Assembly (NCBI GenBank): GCA_021154855.1
Contig: JAJKHV010000099.1
Span: 1 to 44,997 of the forward strand
DNA from: Solirubrobacterales bacterium
GTDB taxonomy: Bacteria > Actinomycetota > Thermoleophilia > Solirubrobacterales > 70-9
DNA: 44,997 nucleotides
Reading direction: 5' to 3'
The notes beneath the pieces are model-generated. The model was not told the origin of the DNA, did not search any database, and was given only the letters and a program-made list of their open reading frames with translations. A program made the position numbers and the translations under genes. Shown piece after piece: positions 16,601 to 23,215 of this stretch; the stretch's first letter is position 1; every line of letters starts with the position of its first letter.

Positions 16601-17554
16601 TTACGCTGCCGCCAGGGCCGGGATATCTGCTTCACCGCCACGCTCGTCCTGCGGAGGCTCGACCTCGAGCAGCGCATCCTCGATCCGCCTGGCTAGCCTG
16701 TCGATCAGCGCGGCGTAGCGCCCGACCTCATCGCCCTCACTCCAACCGGTCATGTAGGGAATCGAAGAACCAGAGGTGTCAAAACCCAATGAGGCGCAAA
16801 CGGTGAAGGCGACGCACTCGACCACGACCTCCTCCTGCGCGCGAGTCAGCTTCGGATCGTCTTTCTGGCTATCGATCACCACGAGGGCGTGGGCAAGCTC
16901 GTGGATCCCGGTTGCGATCTGGGCATTGGGCGAGAAGCCCTCCCTTACCTCTTCGACGGCGATCCACTCCTCGCCCCGGTGGCACAACCCCTCGGCGCGA
17001 CCGTCGATCGTCTCGACCCTGAAGGCGTAGCCGATAGAGCCGGCCAGTCGGCTCAGTGGGTCGAGAAGATGAGCAAGACCGTCGCCGGTGATTGGCTGGG
17101 ACGCCGGCGGCGCCAAGTCGGCTGGCCCTCCGGGGAACTCGGGCAACGGGTCGACCTGAGATCGGTCGAAGACCGCGACCAGGCGAAAGAAAGTCCGCGG
17201 CCTGTCGTGAGGGTCGCCGCCTTCTTTTTCCCACTGCTTGACCTTCTTCTTCGAGGGTGGGCACGGCGCCCAAATGCGAATTCCATGCTCTCCCTTTCGA
17301 ACCGAATAACCGAGCTCGAGCCAGCGCCGAAAGCCGGTGACGTAGCTCGCCTCGGGGCATTGCAGGGCGATCAGTACCTGGTTCCAGAAGCTGTAGCGAT
17401 GGAACCTGCGCCTGACCGTGAGCCAGCGCTGCCAGCCCTCGCTTGAGCGCAGCTCCTCGATCGCCTTCGCTGCAAGCTCGCGCTCGGCGGCGCGCTTTTC
17501 GGCGCGCTCCTCCTCGCTCAGCGTGCGTCGGCGAGAACTTCGTCTCTTGGCCAT
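16601..17554 (-). CDS. ArdC-like antirestriction metalloprotease
   Basis: The ATG at 17554 follows GGAGG with a five-base spacer; a longer frame runs through the upstream hairpin and is rejected. The 317-residue protein has the ArdC layout. Its N-terminal domain (about residues 25-135) binds single strands and contains the typical YSFWNQVLIALQ, YVTGFRRWLELGYSVRKGEHGIRI and RTFFRLVAVFD segments. A zincin domain with HELAH (residues 218-222) and a downstream Glu-rich helix EEVVVECVAF (241-250, third zinc ligand) follow. ArdC proteins protect the incoming strand from restriction and possibly cleave host factors. It is classic leading-region content. All metal-binding residues are present, and the gene carries hairpin leader F. 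Confidence 0.85.
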   Translation of the reverse strand: MAKRRSSRRRTLSEEERAEKRAAERELAAKAIEELRSSEGWQRWLTVRRRFHRYSFWNQVLIALQCPEASYVTGFRRWLELGYSVRKGEHGIRIWAPCPPSKKKVKQWEKEGGDPHDRPRTFFRLVAVFDRSQVDPLPEFPGGPADLAPPASQPITGDGLAHLLDPLSRLAGSIGYAFRVETIDGRAEGLCHRGEEWIAVEEVREGFSPNAQIATGIHELAHALVVIDSQKDDPKLTRAQEEVVVECVAFTVCASLGFDTSGSSIPYMTGWSEGDEVGRYAALIDRLARRIEDALLEVEPPQDERGGEADIPALAAA

Positions 17555-17586
17555 CTCGACCTCCGGTTGTCGTGCCCGCCGCGGTT

Positions 17587-17647
17587 GGGCGGGCTTTGCC
17601 TCCCGACGCACGGCGAAGCCGTGCCACAATCGGGAGGCAGCCCGCCC
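17587..17647 (-). promoter_or_regulatory. Capped nested hairpin leader, copy F
   Basis: The arms GGGCGGGCT (17587-17595) and AGCCCGCCC (17639-17647), plus GCCTCCCGA (17598-17606) and TCGGGAGGC (17630-17638), pair perfectly apart from a two-base bulge. The core GCACGGC-GAA-GCCGTGC (17608-17624) is a perfect capped mini-hairpin. The element lies about 25 bases upstream of the GGAGG of the ArdC-like gene. Confidence 0.75.
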
Positions 17648-17703
17648 GGTTGCTTCTTAGAGCGGTCGCGGCCCAAAACTGTTCGACTCAGCTCGCCGGT
17701 CGT

Positions 17704-18246
17704 TCAGGCGACCTTCTCGACGCAGACGAGAGGGAACGGAACCGTCTTGCGCTGCGGCTTGCCGGTGGCCCGCTCGAGCCGGTCACGGTCTCCGGCGTCC
17801 AGTTCGACCTGAACCTTGTCGCCTTTGACCGCCACAACGCGACCGCGAGCGTTCATGTAGGTCCCCGGCGAGATCGTCGGGCCGACGGCGACGGTGTCGC
17901 CTTTGGCCAGGCCCTCCGTGCGGTTGACTCGCTTGGCTTCAGAGTCATTGAGGGCATTGCCGCGGCCGGTGACCCGCAGGCCGATTTTCGAGCCGTCCTC
18001 GTACTCGCCAAGGGCCTTGTACATCCACGTAGCTGCTTTGTAGAGCTCCCTGCCTGTGATGAACTCGTCGGTTCGGTTGCAAGCGTTGACCGCATCCAGC
18101 ACAGCCTTGTCGTCGGCCTCGGCGACAATCCCATGCGGAACCGCTTTGCCTGCGAGCGTTTCGAGTGTGCTGCCGCCCAGCCGGGGCAGGATCAGGATGG
18201 TCGTGGCCGTTGCCTTTTTGGCGCCTTCCCTCAGTAGGACCTTCAT
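17704..18246 (-). CDS. Hypothetical protein, paralog 1 (MKVLL type)
   Basis: The ATG at 18246 follows AAGGAG with a five-base spacer, which decides the start against a longer frame spanning leader B. The 180-residue protein has an N-terminal domain shared with the next upstream gene: M[KR]VLL[RK]xGAxxATAxTIL, LxTLAG, then GIVAEADxxxVxxA (residues 1-60). The C-terminal half carries a Gly-rich beta segment (GDTVAVGPTISPGTYMNARGRVVAVKGDKVQVEL), like a KOW/SH3-type barrel. I recognise no family. It lies downstream of the paralog operon, separated by hairpin leader B, so it may be separately expressed. The duplication suggests divergence of one ancestral element gene. Confidence 0.7.
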   Translation of the reverse strand: MKVLLREGAKKATATTILILPRLGGSTLETLAGKAVPHGIVAEADDKAVLDAVNACNRTDEFITGRELYKAATWMYKALGEYEDGSKIGLRVTGRGNALNDSEAKRVNRTEGLAKGDTVAVGPTISPGTYMNARGRVVAVKGDKVQVELDAGDRDRLERATGKPQRKTVPFPLVCVEKVA

Positions 18247-18269
18247 CGGATCTCCTTGAGCTATGCGCT

Positions 18270-18353
18270 CCCGCCCTTTGCGGGAGCCGGTGAGCCCCCG
18301 CCCTGCACGCGAAGCGTGCGACCCTGGCGGGGCCGGCTCCCGCAAAGGGCGGG
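18270..18353 (-). promoter_or_regulatory. Capped nested hairpin leader, copy B
   Basis: The strongest copy. A perfect 21-bp pair of arms spans 18270-18290 and 18333-18353, with the left arm ending CCGCCCTTTGCGGGAGCCGG. Inside, GCACGC-GAA-GCGTGC (18305-18319) contains the exact heptamer GCGAAGC. The element starts eight bases after the stop of paralog 2 and ends about ten bases before the AAGGAG of paralog 1. It therefore occupies the intergenic space almost exactly. Confidence 0.85.
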
Positions 18354-18361
18354 GACTCCGG

Positions 18362-18952
18362 TCAGCCAGTCGGATTTGCGAGTGAACGAGTCCTGAGATC
18401 CGCCAACTCGCGGTTGTAGTCGTATAGCTGCGTCTTCAGCGCCCGTACGTCGGTGGCTCGGGCCTCGGGGCGCCGAGGCAACTCCTCGAGGCTCTGCGTG
18501 GTGGCGTCCCGCGCGTCGCCGAGTCGGCCGAGGCAGCAGGCGATCGAGCCGGAGTCGCCGCGCTCGTCGGCTTCCTCGTAGCGGCGACGCTCGTGCGGTG
18601 TCAGGGTGGGTCCGTTGAGTCGCTTCGACTTGGGGAGTTCCAAGACGCAGCCGCTATGGGTGACGTGCTGGACAAGCTCTGAACCGAGCTCATACGCGGC
18701 GAGAATCCCGGCTATCCACTCGACTTCTTCGGTGTTGACGATTCTGACCGCGGCAGCCGGGGCGTGGTGCCGCTCCGCCACCCTGTCGATGGCCTCCGCG
18801 ACCGTCCAGTGGTCCGCCTCCGCGACGATGCCTCCGGGCAGTCCGCCTTCGCCTGCAAGCGTTGTAAGCACGGTCTCCCTCAGCGAGGTCCCAACGGCGA
18901 GAATGGTCTCGGCCGTCGCCCGCCCGGCGCCCTTCTTCAGTAGGACCCTCAT
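18362..18952 (-). CDS. Hypothetical protein, paralog 2 (MRVLL type)
   Basis: The 196-residue protein starts at ATG 18952, which overlaps the stop of the upstream gene (ATGA), so it is translationally coupled. Residues 1-60 match paralog 1 (MRVLLKKGAGRATAETIL; LTTLAGE; GIVAEADHWTVAEAI). The C-terminal half is unlike it: a helical region rich in Arg/Glu/Asp (LTPHERRRYEEADERGDSGS; RALKTQLYDYNRELADL). The shared N-domain may be a recognition module with different effectors. No family is recognised. It is the last gene of a three-gene operon that begins at 19613. Confidence 0.65.
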   Translation of the reverse strand: MRVLLKKGAGRATAETILAVGTSLRETVLTTLAGEGGLPGGIVAEADHWTVAEAIDRVAERHHAPAAAVRIVNTEEVEWIAGILAAYELGSELVQHVTHSGCVLELPKSKRLNGPTLTPHERRRYEEADERGDSGSIACCLGRLGDARDATTQSLEELPRRPEARATDVRALKTQLYDYNRELADLRTRSLANPTG

Positions 18953-19155
18953 CGTCGCCCTCGCCTCGCGACTCGCGCATCCGCTTGTAGCTCGTGCAGG
19001 CCGGGCGGCCCACCCGGCAAGACGCCCAGGTCTCGCAGTTGGTCCTCGGCCTTTCGACGGGCCTCGATGGGATCGACGGCCACGACGAACACCCGTGAGG
19101 AGCCGATCTCGACCTCCCACCAAAGCTCGGCGATAAGTTCGGGTGCGCGTTTCAT
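18949..19155 (-). CDS. Small acidic-core protein, middle gene of operon
   Basis: This 68-residue product is coupled at both ends: its ATG overlaps the preceding stop and its TGA overlaps the next ATG. It has an ordered start (MKRAPELIAELWWEVEIGSS) and a beta strand RVFVVAVDPIEARRKAEDQL resembling small RNA- or DNA-binding modules with an alternating strand and a charged helix. The C-terminus is basic (ARVARRGRR). No family is recognised. It probably works with its two neighbours. Confidence 0.65.
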   Translation of the reverse strand: MKRAPELIAELWWEVEIGSSRVFVVAVDPIEARRKAEDQLRDLGVLPGGPPGLHELQADARVARRGRR

Positions 19156-19613
19156 GGGGCGCCCTCGACCCCAAGCGAACGCATCACGCGCCGGAGGGAG
19201 AACGGGCTTAGAACCGACAGCTCCCGACAGCAGGAGGTGTACGCCTCGCGACAGGTCGCATCCTCACCCCGGCGGGGATGAAGTTCGCGAATTTGATCCT
19301 CGAGGAGCTTGACTTCTCGGTCATAACCGGAGGTCAGCATGGTCGCGTGAGCCCCATAACCACCTATCTCCTCAGGCCGAATGGCAGCGGCGTCTCCACT
19401 CCTCACCGCGAGGTCTTCACTCACCTGACGGTCTTCTCGCCGGCGGTCAGCCGCGCTCGTGGGCGAGACCGCCAAGAGACGCTTGATTTCCGCCGATGCC
19501 TGACCGAACGTCTTCGGCCAGGCAAACGACTTGCCTGTTTTGATTGCCAGGTCCTTGAGGTAGTCGAGCTGCCCTGGTGTCGGCTTTCTGATGTGATGCT
19601 GTGAGTTGGTCAT
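19152..19613 (-). CDS. Hypothetical protein with DUF3072-like N-terminus
   Basis: The 153-residue protein begins with TPGQLDYLKDLAIKTGKSFAWPKTFGQASAEIKRLL (residues 12-48). This matches the pattern of the small DUF3072-type helical domain found in plasmid and actinobacterial proteins. A polar Arg/Ala region and a C-terminal helical part with two cysteines follow. The start at ATG 19613 has only a weak upstream Gly/Gln-rich site. It is the first gene of a three-gene coupled operon and is preceded by hairpin leader J. The domain assignment is by pattern only. Confidence 0.6.
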   Translation of the reverse strand: MTNSQHHIRKPTPGQLDYLKDLAIKTGKSFAWPKTFGQASAEIKRLLAVSPTSAADRRREDRQVSEDLAVRSGDAAAIRPEEIGGYGAHATMLTSGYDREVKLLEDQIRELHPRRGEDATCREAYTSCCRELSVLSPFSLRRVMRSLGVEGAP

Positions 19614-19624
19614 GGCCCAGCCAA

Positions 19625-19669
19625 AGCAGACCGGAGGAGGCTGGCGAAGCCGGTCGGGGGAGGTCTGCT
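19625..19669 (-). promoter_or_regulatory. Capped hairpin leader, copy J
   Basis: The arms AGCAGACC (19625-19632) and GGTCTGCT (19662-19669) pair perfectly. The core contains GGC-GAA-GCC (19643-19651), the same cap as in copy F, within a less perfect inner stem. It lies 12 bases upstream of the ATG of the three-gene operon. It is the shortest member of the family, so its membership is less certain. Confidence 0.5.
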
Positions 19670-19715
19670 AGGCGTGTGGGCCGGGACCAACTCACAGCCC
19701 AGAGCAGTGCGTGAA

Positions 19716-19757
19716 AACCACACCGGGGGAAAGGCCCCGCTAAGAGCCTTCCCCCGG
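19716..19757 (-). terminator. Terminator of parB
   Basis: On the minus strand, CCGGGGGAAGGC pairs with GCCTTTCCCCCGG (plus arms 19746-19757 and 19723-19735, one bulged base) and is followed by TGTGGTTTTC, a partial U-tract. It lies ten bases beyond the parB stop. Confidence 0.65.
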
Positions 19758-19766
19758 TAGAGCGCT

Positions 19767-21257
19767 TTACTTCTTGCTGATACGCCGACGGCGCGGCCGT
19801 GCCGCCTTGATGTCTGGGGCAAGAAGCTTTTCGGCCTCTCGATTACCCAAGAACCAGTGGATCCGCTTGGACTGCGGCAGCTGCTCCTGGTCAACCACAA
19901 CCGCCGCGACGATTGCCTCCGCCATCACCTCGTTTACCTGGGCTTCAGTGGAGGCCTCGTTGACCCGGCGGCGCAGCTCCTCCCTGCACTGCTCGGCATC
20001 GGACCAGATGACTTTCTTGCGCTCCTTGCCCGACTTCAACTCTTTGACTTCGATGTCTCGGAGCGTCGGCAGGGTGAGCCGCAGGCCGGACCCGGCGAGC
20101 TGGGGATTGTCGTCAATGAAAAGCAGCGCGATCGCCTTGGCTCGAGCGAGACCGTGCTGCTTACGGCGCGCGCCGGTGCGGCCCGTCAGCAGTTTGCCGG
20201 CCACTTCTTCATTGCCGATCTCGGCGATTTCTTTCCGCGCCTTCGCTTCCTCGCGCTTGGCCGCGCGCTCGTCTTTCTCGGACTCACCGAGCTCTTTGCG
20301 ATGCCCTTTCCAGGCTTCCTCTTCCTCGACCTTCTTCTTGGCTGCCTTCTCGAGCTGCCCAAGACCTCGATCGAAGAGGTCGGCTGCGACGGTAACGTCG
20401 GTGATGAACGCCATGGTCGAAGCCATGCCGCGGCGCTCGGTGCGGTGCTCGACCAAGCAACCCAGCGCCCGCGCGGCGTCGATCTCGGCGTCGCCGAAGC
20501 TCAAGCCCGGATCGTCGGACTTATAGGAGCTGATCGCGTGGAGTCGATCGGCCAGTTCGCGGCGCTTTTTGCCCTTCGCGATGACGCTGACCGGAACCCG
20601 CCGGGCAGAGATCATCGTCGGCTTGTTGTTGAAGTGGGCCTCGGCCGTAGCGGCGAAGATGTCGCCGAAGCGGTCGATGAAGTAGCGGCCCTTGTAGCCC
20701 TGGCGCTTGGCCAGCTCGCAGATGCATTCCGCGACGCGAGGTGAGACGACGGCGATGTCGCGCAGCAGGCGCTCGCCTTCGATTGGCACAAATCCCTCGG
20801 CAATGTAGCGCTGGACGCCCTTGGGGAGATCCAGTAGGCGCAGCCGTTCACTGACCCACGGGACGGACTTGCCGACCTTCCCGGCGATCGCCTTGTTGGT
20901 TTCGAGGTTGAGCTCTCCCGCCAGTGCCCGCAGGCCAAGCGCGGCGTCAATCGGGTCGAGTTCCTCGCGGTGGATGTTCTCGACCAGGGAGCTGAGGTGT
21001 GCGTTGCCCTCACTGACGGTGATCGGAACCTCTTTCAGCCCCCCTCGCTGGGCCGCGGCGAAGCGACGATGTCCCGCAACCAGCGTGAAGCGGCCGTTTT
21101 TGCCGGGCCGCACTGAAAGAGGCTGAACAACGCCGGCAGTACCAAGGCTGGCCGCGAGCCCCTCAAGCTCTTTGTCGTCCATGTGGGTGCGAGCGTTGAA
21201 GCCCTCCTCGACGTCGATCTTGGAAATCTCGACGCATGGTGTCTTTAGGTCGCTCAT
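19767..21257 (-). CDS. parB: ParB/Spo0J-family protein
   Basis: The start at ATG 21257 follows AAAGGAG with an eight-base spacer; an in-frame GTG three codons upstream overlaps that site. The 496-residue protein has the ParB N-terminal nuclease-like (CTP-binding) domain with LVAGHRRFAAAQ (residues 59-70) and ENIHREELDPIDAALGLRAL (93-112). A helix-turn-helix follows (IAGKVGKSVPWVSERLRLLDLP, about 120-142). A long C-terminal extension includes a charged coiled coil (EEEEAWKGHRKELGESEKDERAAKREEAKARKE). It should bind a parS-like site and aid partition or element regulation. No ParA is in the window. It is longer than chromosomal ParB and has hairpin leader D. Confidence 0.88.
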   Translation of the reverse strand: MSDLKTPCVEISKIDVEEGFNARTHMDDKELEGLAASLGTAGVVQPLSVRPGKNGRFTLVAGHRRFAAAQRGGLKEVPITVSEGNAHLSSLVENIHREELDPIDAALGLRALAGELNLETNKAIAGKVGKSVPWVSERLRLLDLPKGVQRYIAEGFVPIEGERLLRDIAVVSPRVAECICELAKRQGYKGRYFIDRFGDIFAATAEAHFNNKPTMISARRVPVSVIAKGKKRRELADRLHAISSYKSDDPGLSFGDAEIDAARALGCLVEHRTERRGMASTMAFITDVTVAADLFDRGLGQLEKAAKKKVEEEEAWKGHRKELGESEKDERAAKREEAKARKEIAEIGNEEVAGKLLTGRTGARRKQHGLARAKAIALLFIDDNPQLAGSGLRLTLPTLRDIEVKELKSGKERKKVIWSDAEQCREELRRRVNEASTEAQVNEVMAEAIVAAVVVDQEQLPQSKRIHWFLGNREAEKLLAPDIKAARPRRRRISKK

Positions 21258-21288
21258 CTTGAGCACTCCTTTGTCCTTCGCCCCCGCC

Positions 21289-21361
21289 CGTTGCGGGAGC
21301 CGGTGCCCCGGAGCCGCACGCGGAGCGTGCGATCATCGGAGGGGTGCTGGCTCCCGCAACG
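21289..21361 (-). promoter_or_regulatory. Capped nested hairpin leader, copy D
   Basis: The outer arms CGTTGCGGGAGCC (21289-21301) and GGCTCCCGCAACG (21349-21361) pair perfectly, with inner GCCCC opposite GGGGT. The core GCACGC-GGA-GCGTGC (21316-21330) is capped by GGA, and the GCACGCGGAGCGTGCGATC segment is identical to copy E. It lies 20 bases before the AAAGGAG of parB. The left arm's GCGGGAGCC matches copy B. Confidence 0.8.
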
Positions 21362-21379
21362 CGGCCAGGGGTGCCGCGT

Positions 21380-21532
21380 CTATCCGTCGCCGTCGCGGAC
21401 GGTGCGACCACACAGGCGTAGCTCGCCTTCGACGAACTCACAGAACGCCACGCAGTCCCACTTGCCGTCGGCGTTCAGGTATTCGGCGATCCGGTCCAGC
21501 CGACGCTCGGCTTGGCCGAAGCGGGGCCGCAA
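21380..21532 (-). pseudogene. Shifted reading frame continuing the zinc-ribbon gene
   Basis: After residue ~185 the frame of the zinc-ribbon gene degenerates into a basic tail. The +1 frame over the same bases reads as a well-composed sequence: RFGQAERRLDRIAEYLNADG, then KWDCVAFCEFVEGELRL and CGRTVRDGDG, stopping at 21380. This suggests a one-base indel within the run GCCCCG near 21520. A separate 50-residue gene starting from TTG 21532 is the alternative, though it has no good ribosome-binding site. Stop context and codon use favour the frameshift. Confidence 0.5.
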
Positions 21533-22037
21533 GCTCGTTGGCCCTGCTCAAGGTCTCCGCCATGATCCGGAGGGTGTAGGCGATCGGATCCTCTCCTCGA
21601 TCCTGCTCGAGGTTCACAGCCGAGCCGATGAGTACGACTCCCCCACCGATTTCGACGGCGGGCAGCGGCTGCGGATTCGCGATCGACATCGGGTAGACCG
21701 AGATGTAGGCCGATTCGAACTCGCAGGTAACGATCTCGGCGCCGAGGGCGGACTCAAAGAGGCCATGCAACTCGTCGGCGTCGCTGAACGGCGTTATCGG
21801 TCTAATTGCGCCTTCGGGATCATTCAGCACCACCGCAGCTGCATCCCGGTCAAGGCCAAAGAGGGGATGTGGAAGTACGCCCTTCCCGAGGTCCGATTCG
21901 GCGTCCGCGACGGTCACAAGCGCCGAGTCGCGGTTGAAGCTAGCGCTGCAGTTTCCACATCGCCGCGCGCCTGGGGACTTGCGTGGGTCTGGAACAACTT
22001 CCGGGCTGCAACAGTCAGGGCATCTCAGCTCCATCAT
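21438..22037 (-). CDS. Zinc-ribbon protein with hairpin leader E
   Basis: Two ATGs (22037, 22034) follow AAGGAG; the second has better spacing. A treble-clef-like zinc ribbon, CPDC then CGNC (CPDCCSPEVVPDP; RRCGNC), occupies residues 4-31. It is followed by an alpha/beta region (GLFESALGAEIVTCEFESAYISVYPMSIANPQPLP; VEIGGGVVLIGSAVNLEQ). I recognise no family; the ribbon suggests nucleic-acid or protein binding. The C-terminus is probably altered by a frameshift (see 21380-21532). It heads the minus-strand leading block and carries leader E. Confidence 0.6.
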   Translation of the reverse strand: MMELRCPDCCSPEVVPDPRKSPGARRCGNCSASFNRDSALVTVADAESDLGKGVLPHPLFGLDRDAAAVVLNDPEGAIRPITPFSDADELHGLFESALGAEIVTCEFESAYISVYPMSIANPQPLPAVEIGGGVVLIGSAVNLEQDRGEDPIAYTLRIMAETLSRANELAAPLRPSRASAGPDRRIPERRRQVGLRGVL

Positions 22038-22057
22038 CAGTCTCCTTTTGCTGTGCC

Positions 22058-22142
22058 CTCGCCGAGCGCGAGAGCCGATGCCCCGAACCCGCACGCGGAG
22101 CGTGCGATCATCAAGGGGCATCGGTTCTGAAAGCGAGGCGAG
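22058..22142 (-). promoter_or_regulatory. Capped nested hairpin leader, copy E
   Basis: The outer arms CTCGCC (22058-22063) and GGCGAG (22137-22142) and a second stem CCGATGCCCC/GGGGCATCGG (22075-22084 and 22115-22124) pair perfectly. The core GCACGC-GGA-GCGTGC (22091-22105), followed by GATCATC, is identical to copy D. It lies about ten bases upstream of the AAGGAG of the zinc-ribbon gene. The shared core and distinct outer stems show co-variation across copies. Confidence 0.8.
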
Positions 22143-22160
22143 ACCTCGCGCCTACTGCTA

Positions 22161-22225
22161 TCTGGCCAGAACGCCCGTTTTGCGACCTTTTGCGACGTAC
22201 GTGCAGCCAGCAAGGCTTCTGGCCA
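22161..22225. repeat. Spaced inverted repeat with tandem TTTTGCGAC
   Basis: TCTGGCCAGA (22161-22170) is a perfect palindrome, and its TGGCCAGAA half (22163-22171) is repeated inverted as TTCTGGCCA (22217-22225). Between them TTTTGCGAC occurs twice in tandem (22178-22186, 22188-22196). The element sits in the 110-bp space between the leading-region block and the RHS-linked genes, so it could be a regulator or recombinase site at a module boundary. Confidence 0.45.
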
Positions 22226-22252
22226 TCTTTGACAGCCACGAGGCCACTGCGA

Positions 22253-23215
22253 CTAACTCAGGCCGAACAATTCTGAGAATTCCTGCTGAGTTCTCGGCTT
22301 CGTGAGGTTGGCTGTAAAGGTCGGGCCGGTGAGGGCAGTGCTTTCGACCCCAGGAAGAGCAACGCTCAGCGTCCCAAACCATTCTGTCGAGCCATCCGCG
22401 TTGCGCTTGAAGGTGGCCGTGCCAGCGAAGGGCTTGGGAGGACTAACTGTCGCGGAGCTGAGATCGTCCAAAACGTCAAAGGTCGCAGGCTTGCCTTCAG
22501 CCAAGGCCGATCGATTGATGCGCAATGCTCCATGTCGCTCCGACGTTCCAGCAAGGAAGAATCCAGTTGGAAGCAGCTCGGAACCGCCAATGGCAGCAAA
22601 AACAACATGGCTGTGCGGCGTAAAGGCTCCCAAGGCAGCTGGCAGACTGGCGGCGTTCCCCAAGGGTCTGCTAGGAGGATCCGGACATTTCCATGAGCGT
22701 GGAGAAGCCATAGTGCCGCGCACCCGATGTGCGTTGAGTCGCGTGTAGCCACTCTCGCCACGAAATTTGATCGACCCGACAAAGGCTCCGCTGCGAACCA
22801 CCTGCTCGCGGCCTTTGCAGGATTTAGGGGGCCGTAGGTGGTCAACTGATCCATCTGGCTTGAATCGGGCGCTGATCCTGCCAAGTTTCCCAAGGCCGAA
22901 CTGAATACGTCCATCTACGAACGAACCCTTGCCGCTGTAGATCACCGTCCCCTCGTCGCTCCGTGCGGTGAGACTGGCCTTTCCCCGGTTTACTTCGAAG
23001 AGAATCGAATAGCCATGGCTTGCTTTCCGTGAGAACTCAGCTTGTGGTTCAGGCCCCCCAAAGCTGACGCTCGACCCCGGATTACTCGCAAAACACACTC
23101 CAGGACAAGCGCCAAGGATGAGCAAGCATGCGATAGGGATGATGAGACGGCGCAAGACAAGCAACCTTCGCCAAGGCACGGAAACGCTGCGGGAATGATC
23201 CGCACAGATGCTCAT
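22253..23215 (-). CDS. Secreted protein of the RHS locus
   Basis: The 320-residue protein has a hydrophobic signal (residues 25-43) ending near CFASN. The mature protein is beta-rich (FSRKASHGYSILFEVNRGK; TARSDEGTVIYSGKGSFVDG; GKLGRISARFKPDG). A cysteine pair (residues 133 and 177) may stabilise it. I recognise no family, but similar proteins recur in Solirubrobacterales. The ATG overlaps the stop of the 45-residue micropeptide gene (ATGA), so it is coupled to that gene. It is the last gene of the RHS-led operon and may be a surface accessory. Confidence 0.65.
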   Translation of the reverse strand: MSICADHSRSVSVPWRRLLVLRRLIIPIACLLILGACPGVCFASNPGSSVSFGGPEPQAEFSRKASHGYSILFEVNRGKASLTARSDEGTVIYSGKGSFVDGRIQFGLGKLGRISARFKPDGSVDHLRPPKSCKGREQVVRSGAFVGSIKFRGESGYTRLNAHRVRGTMASPRSWKCPDPPSRPLGNAASLPAALGAFTPHSHVVFAAIGGSELLPTGFFLAGTSERHGALRINRSALAEGKPATFDVLDDLSSATVSPPKPFAGTATFKRNADGSTEWFGTLSVALPGVESTALTGPTFTANLTKPRTQQEFSELFGLS

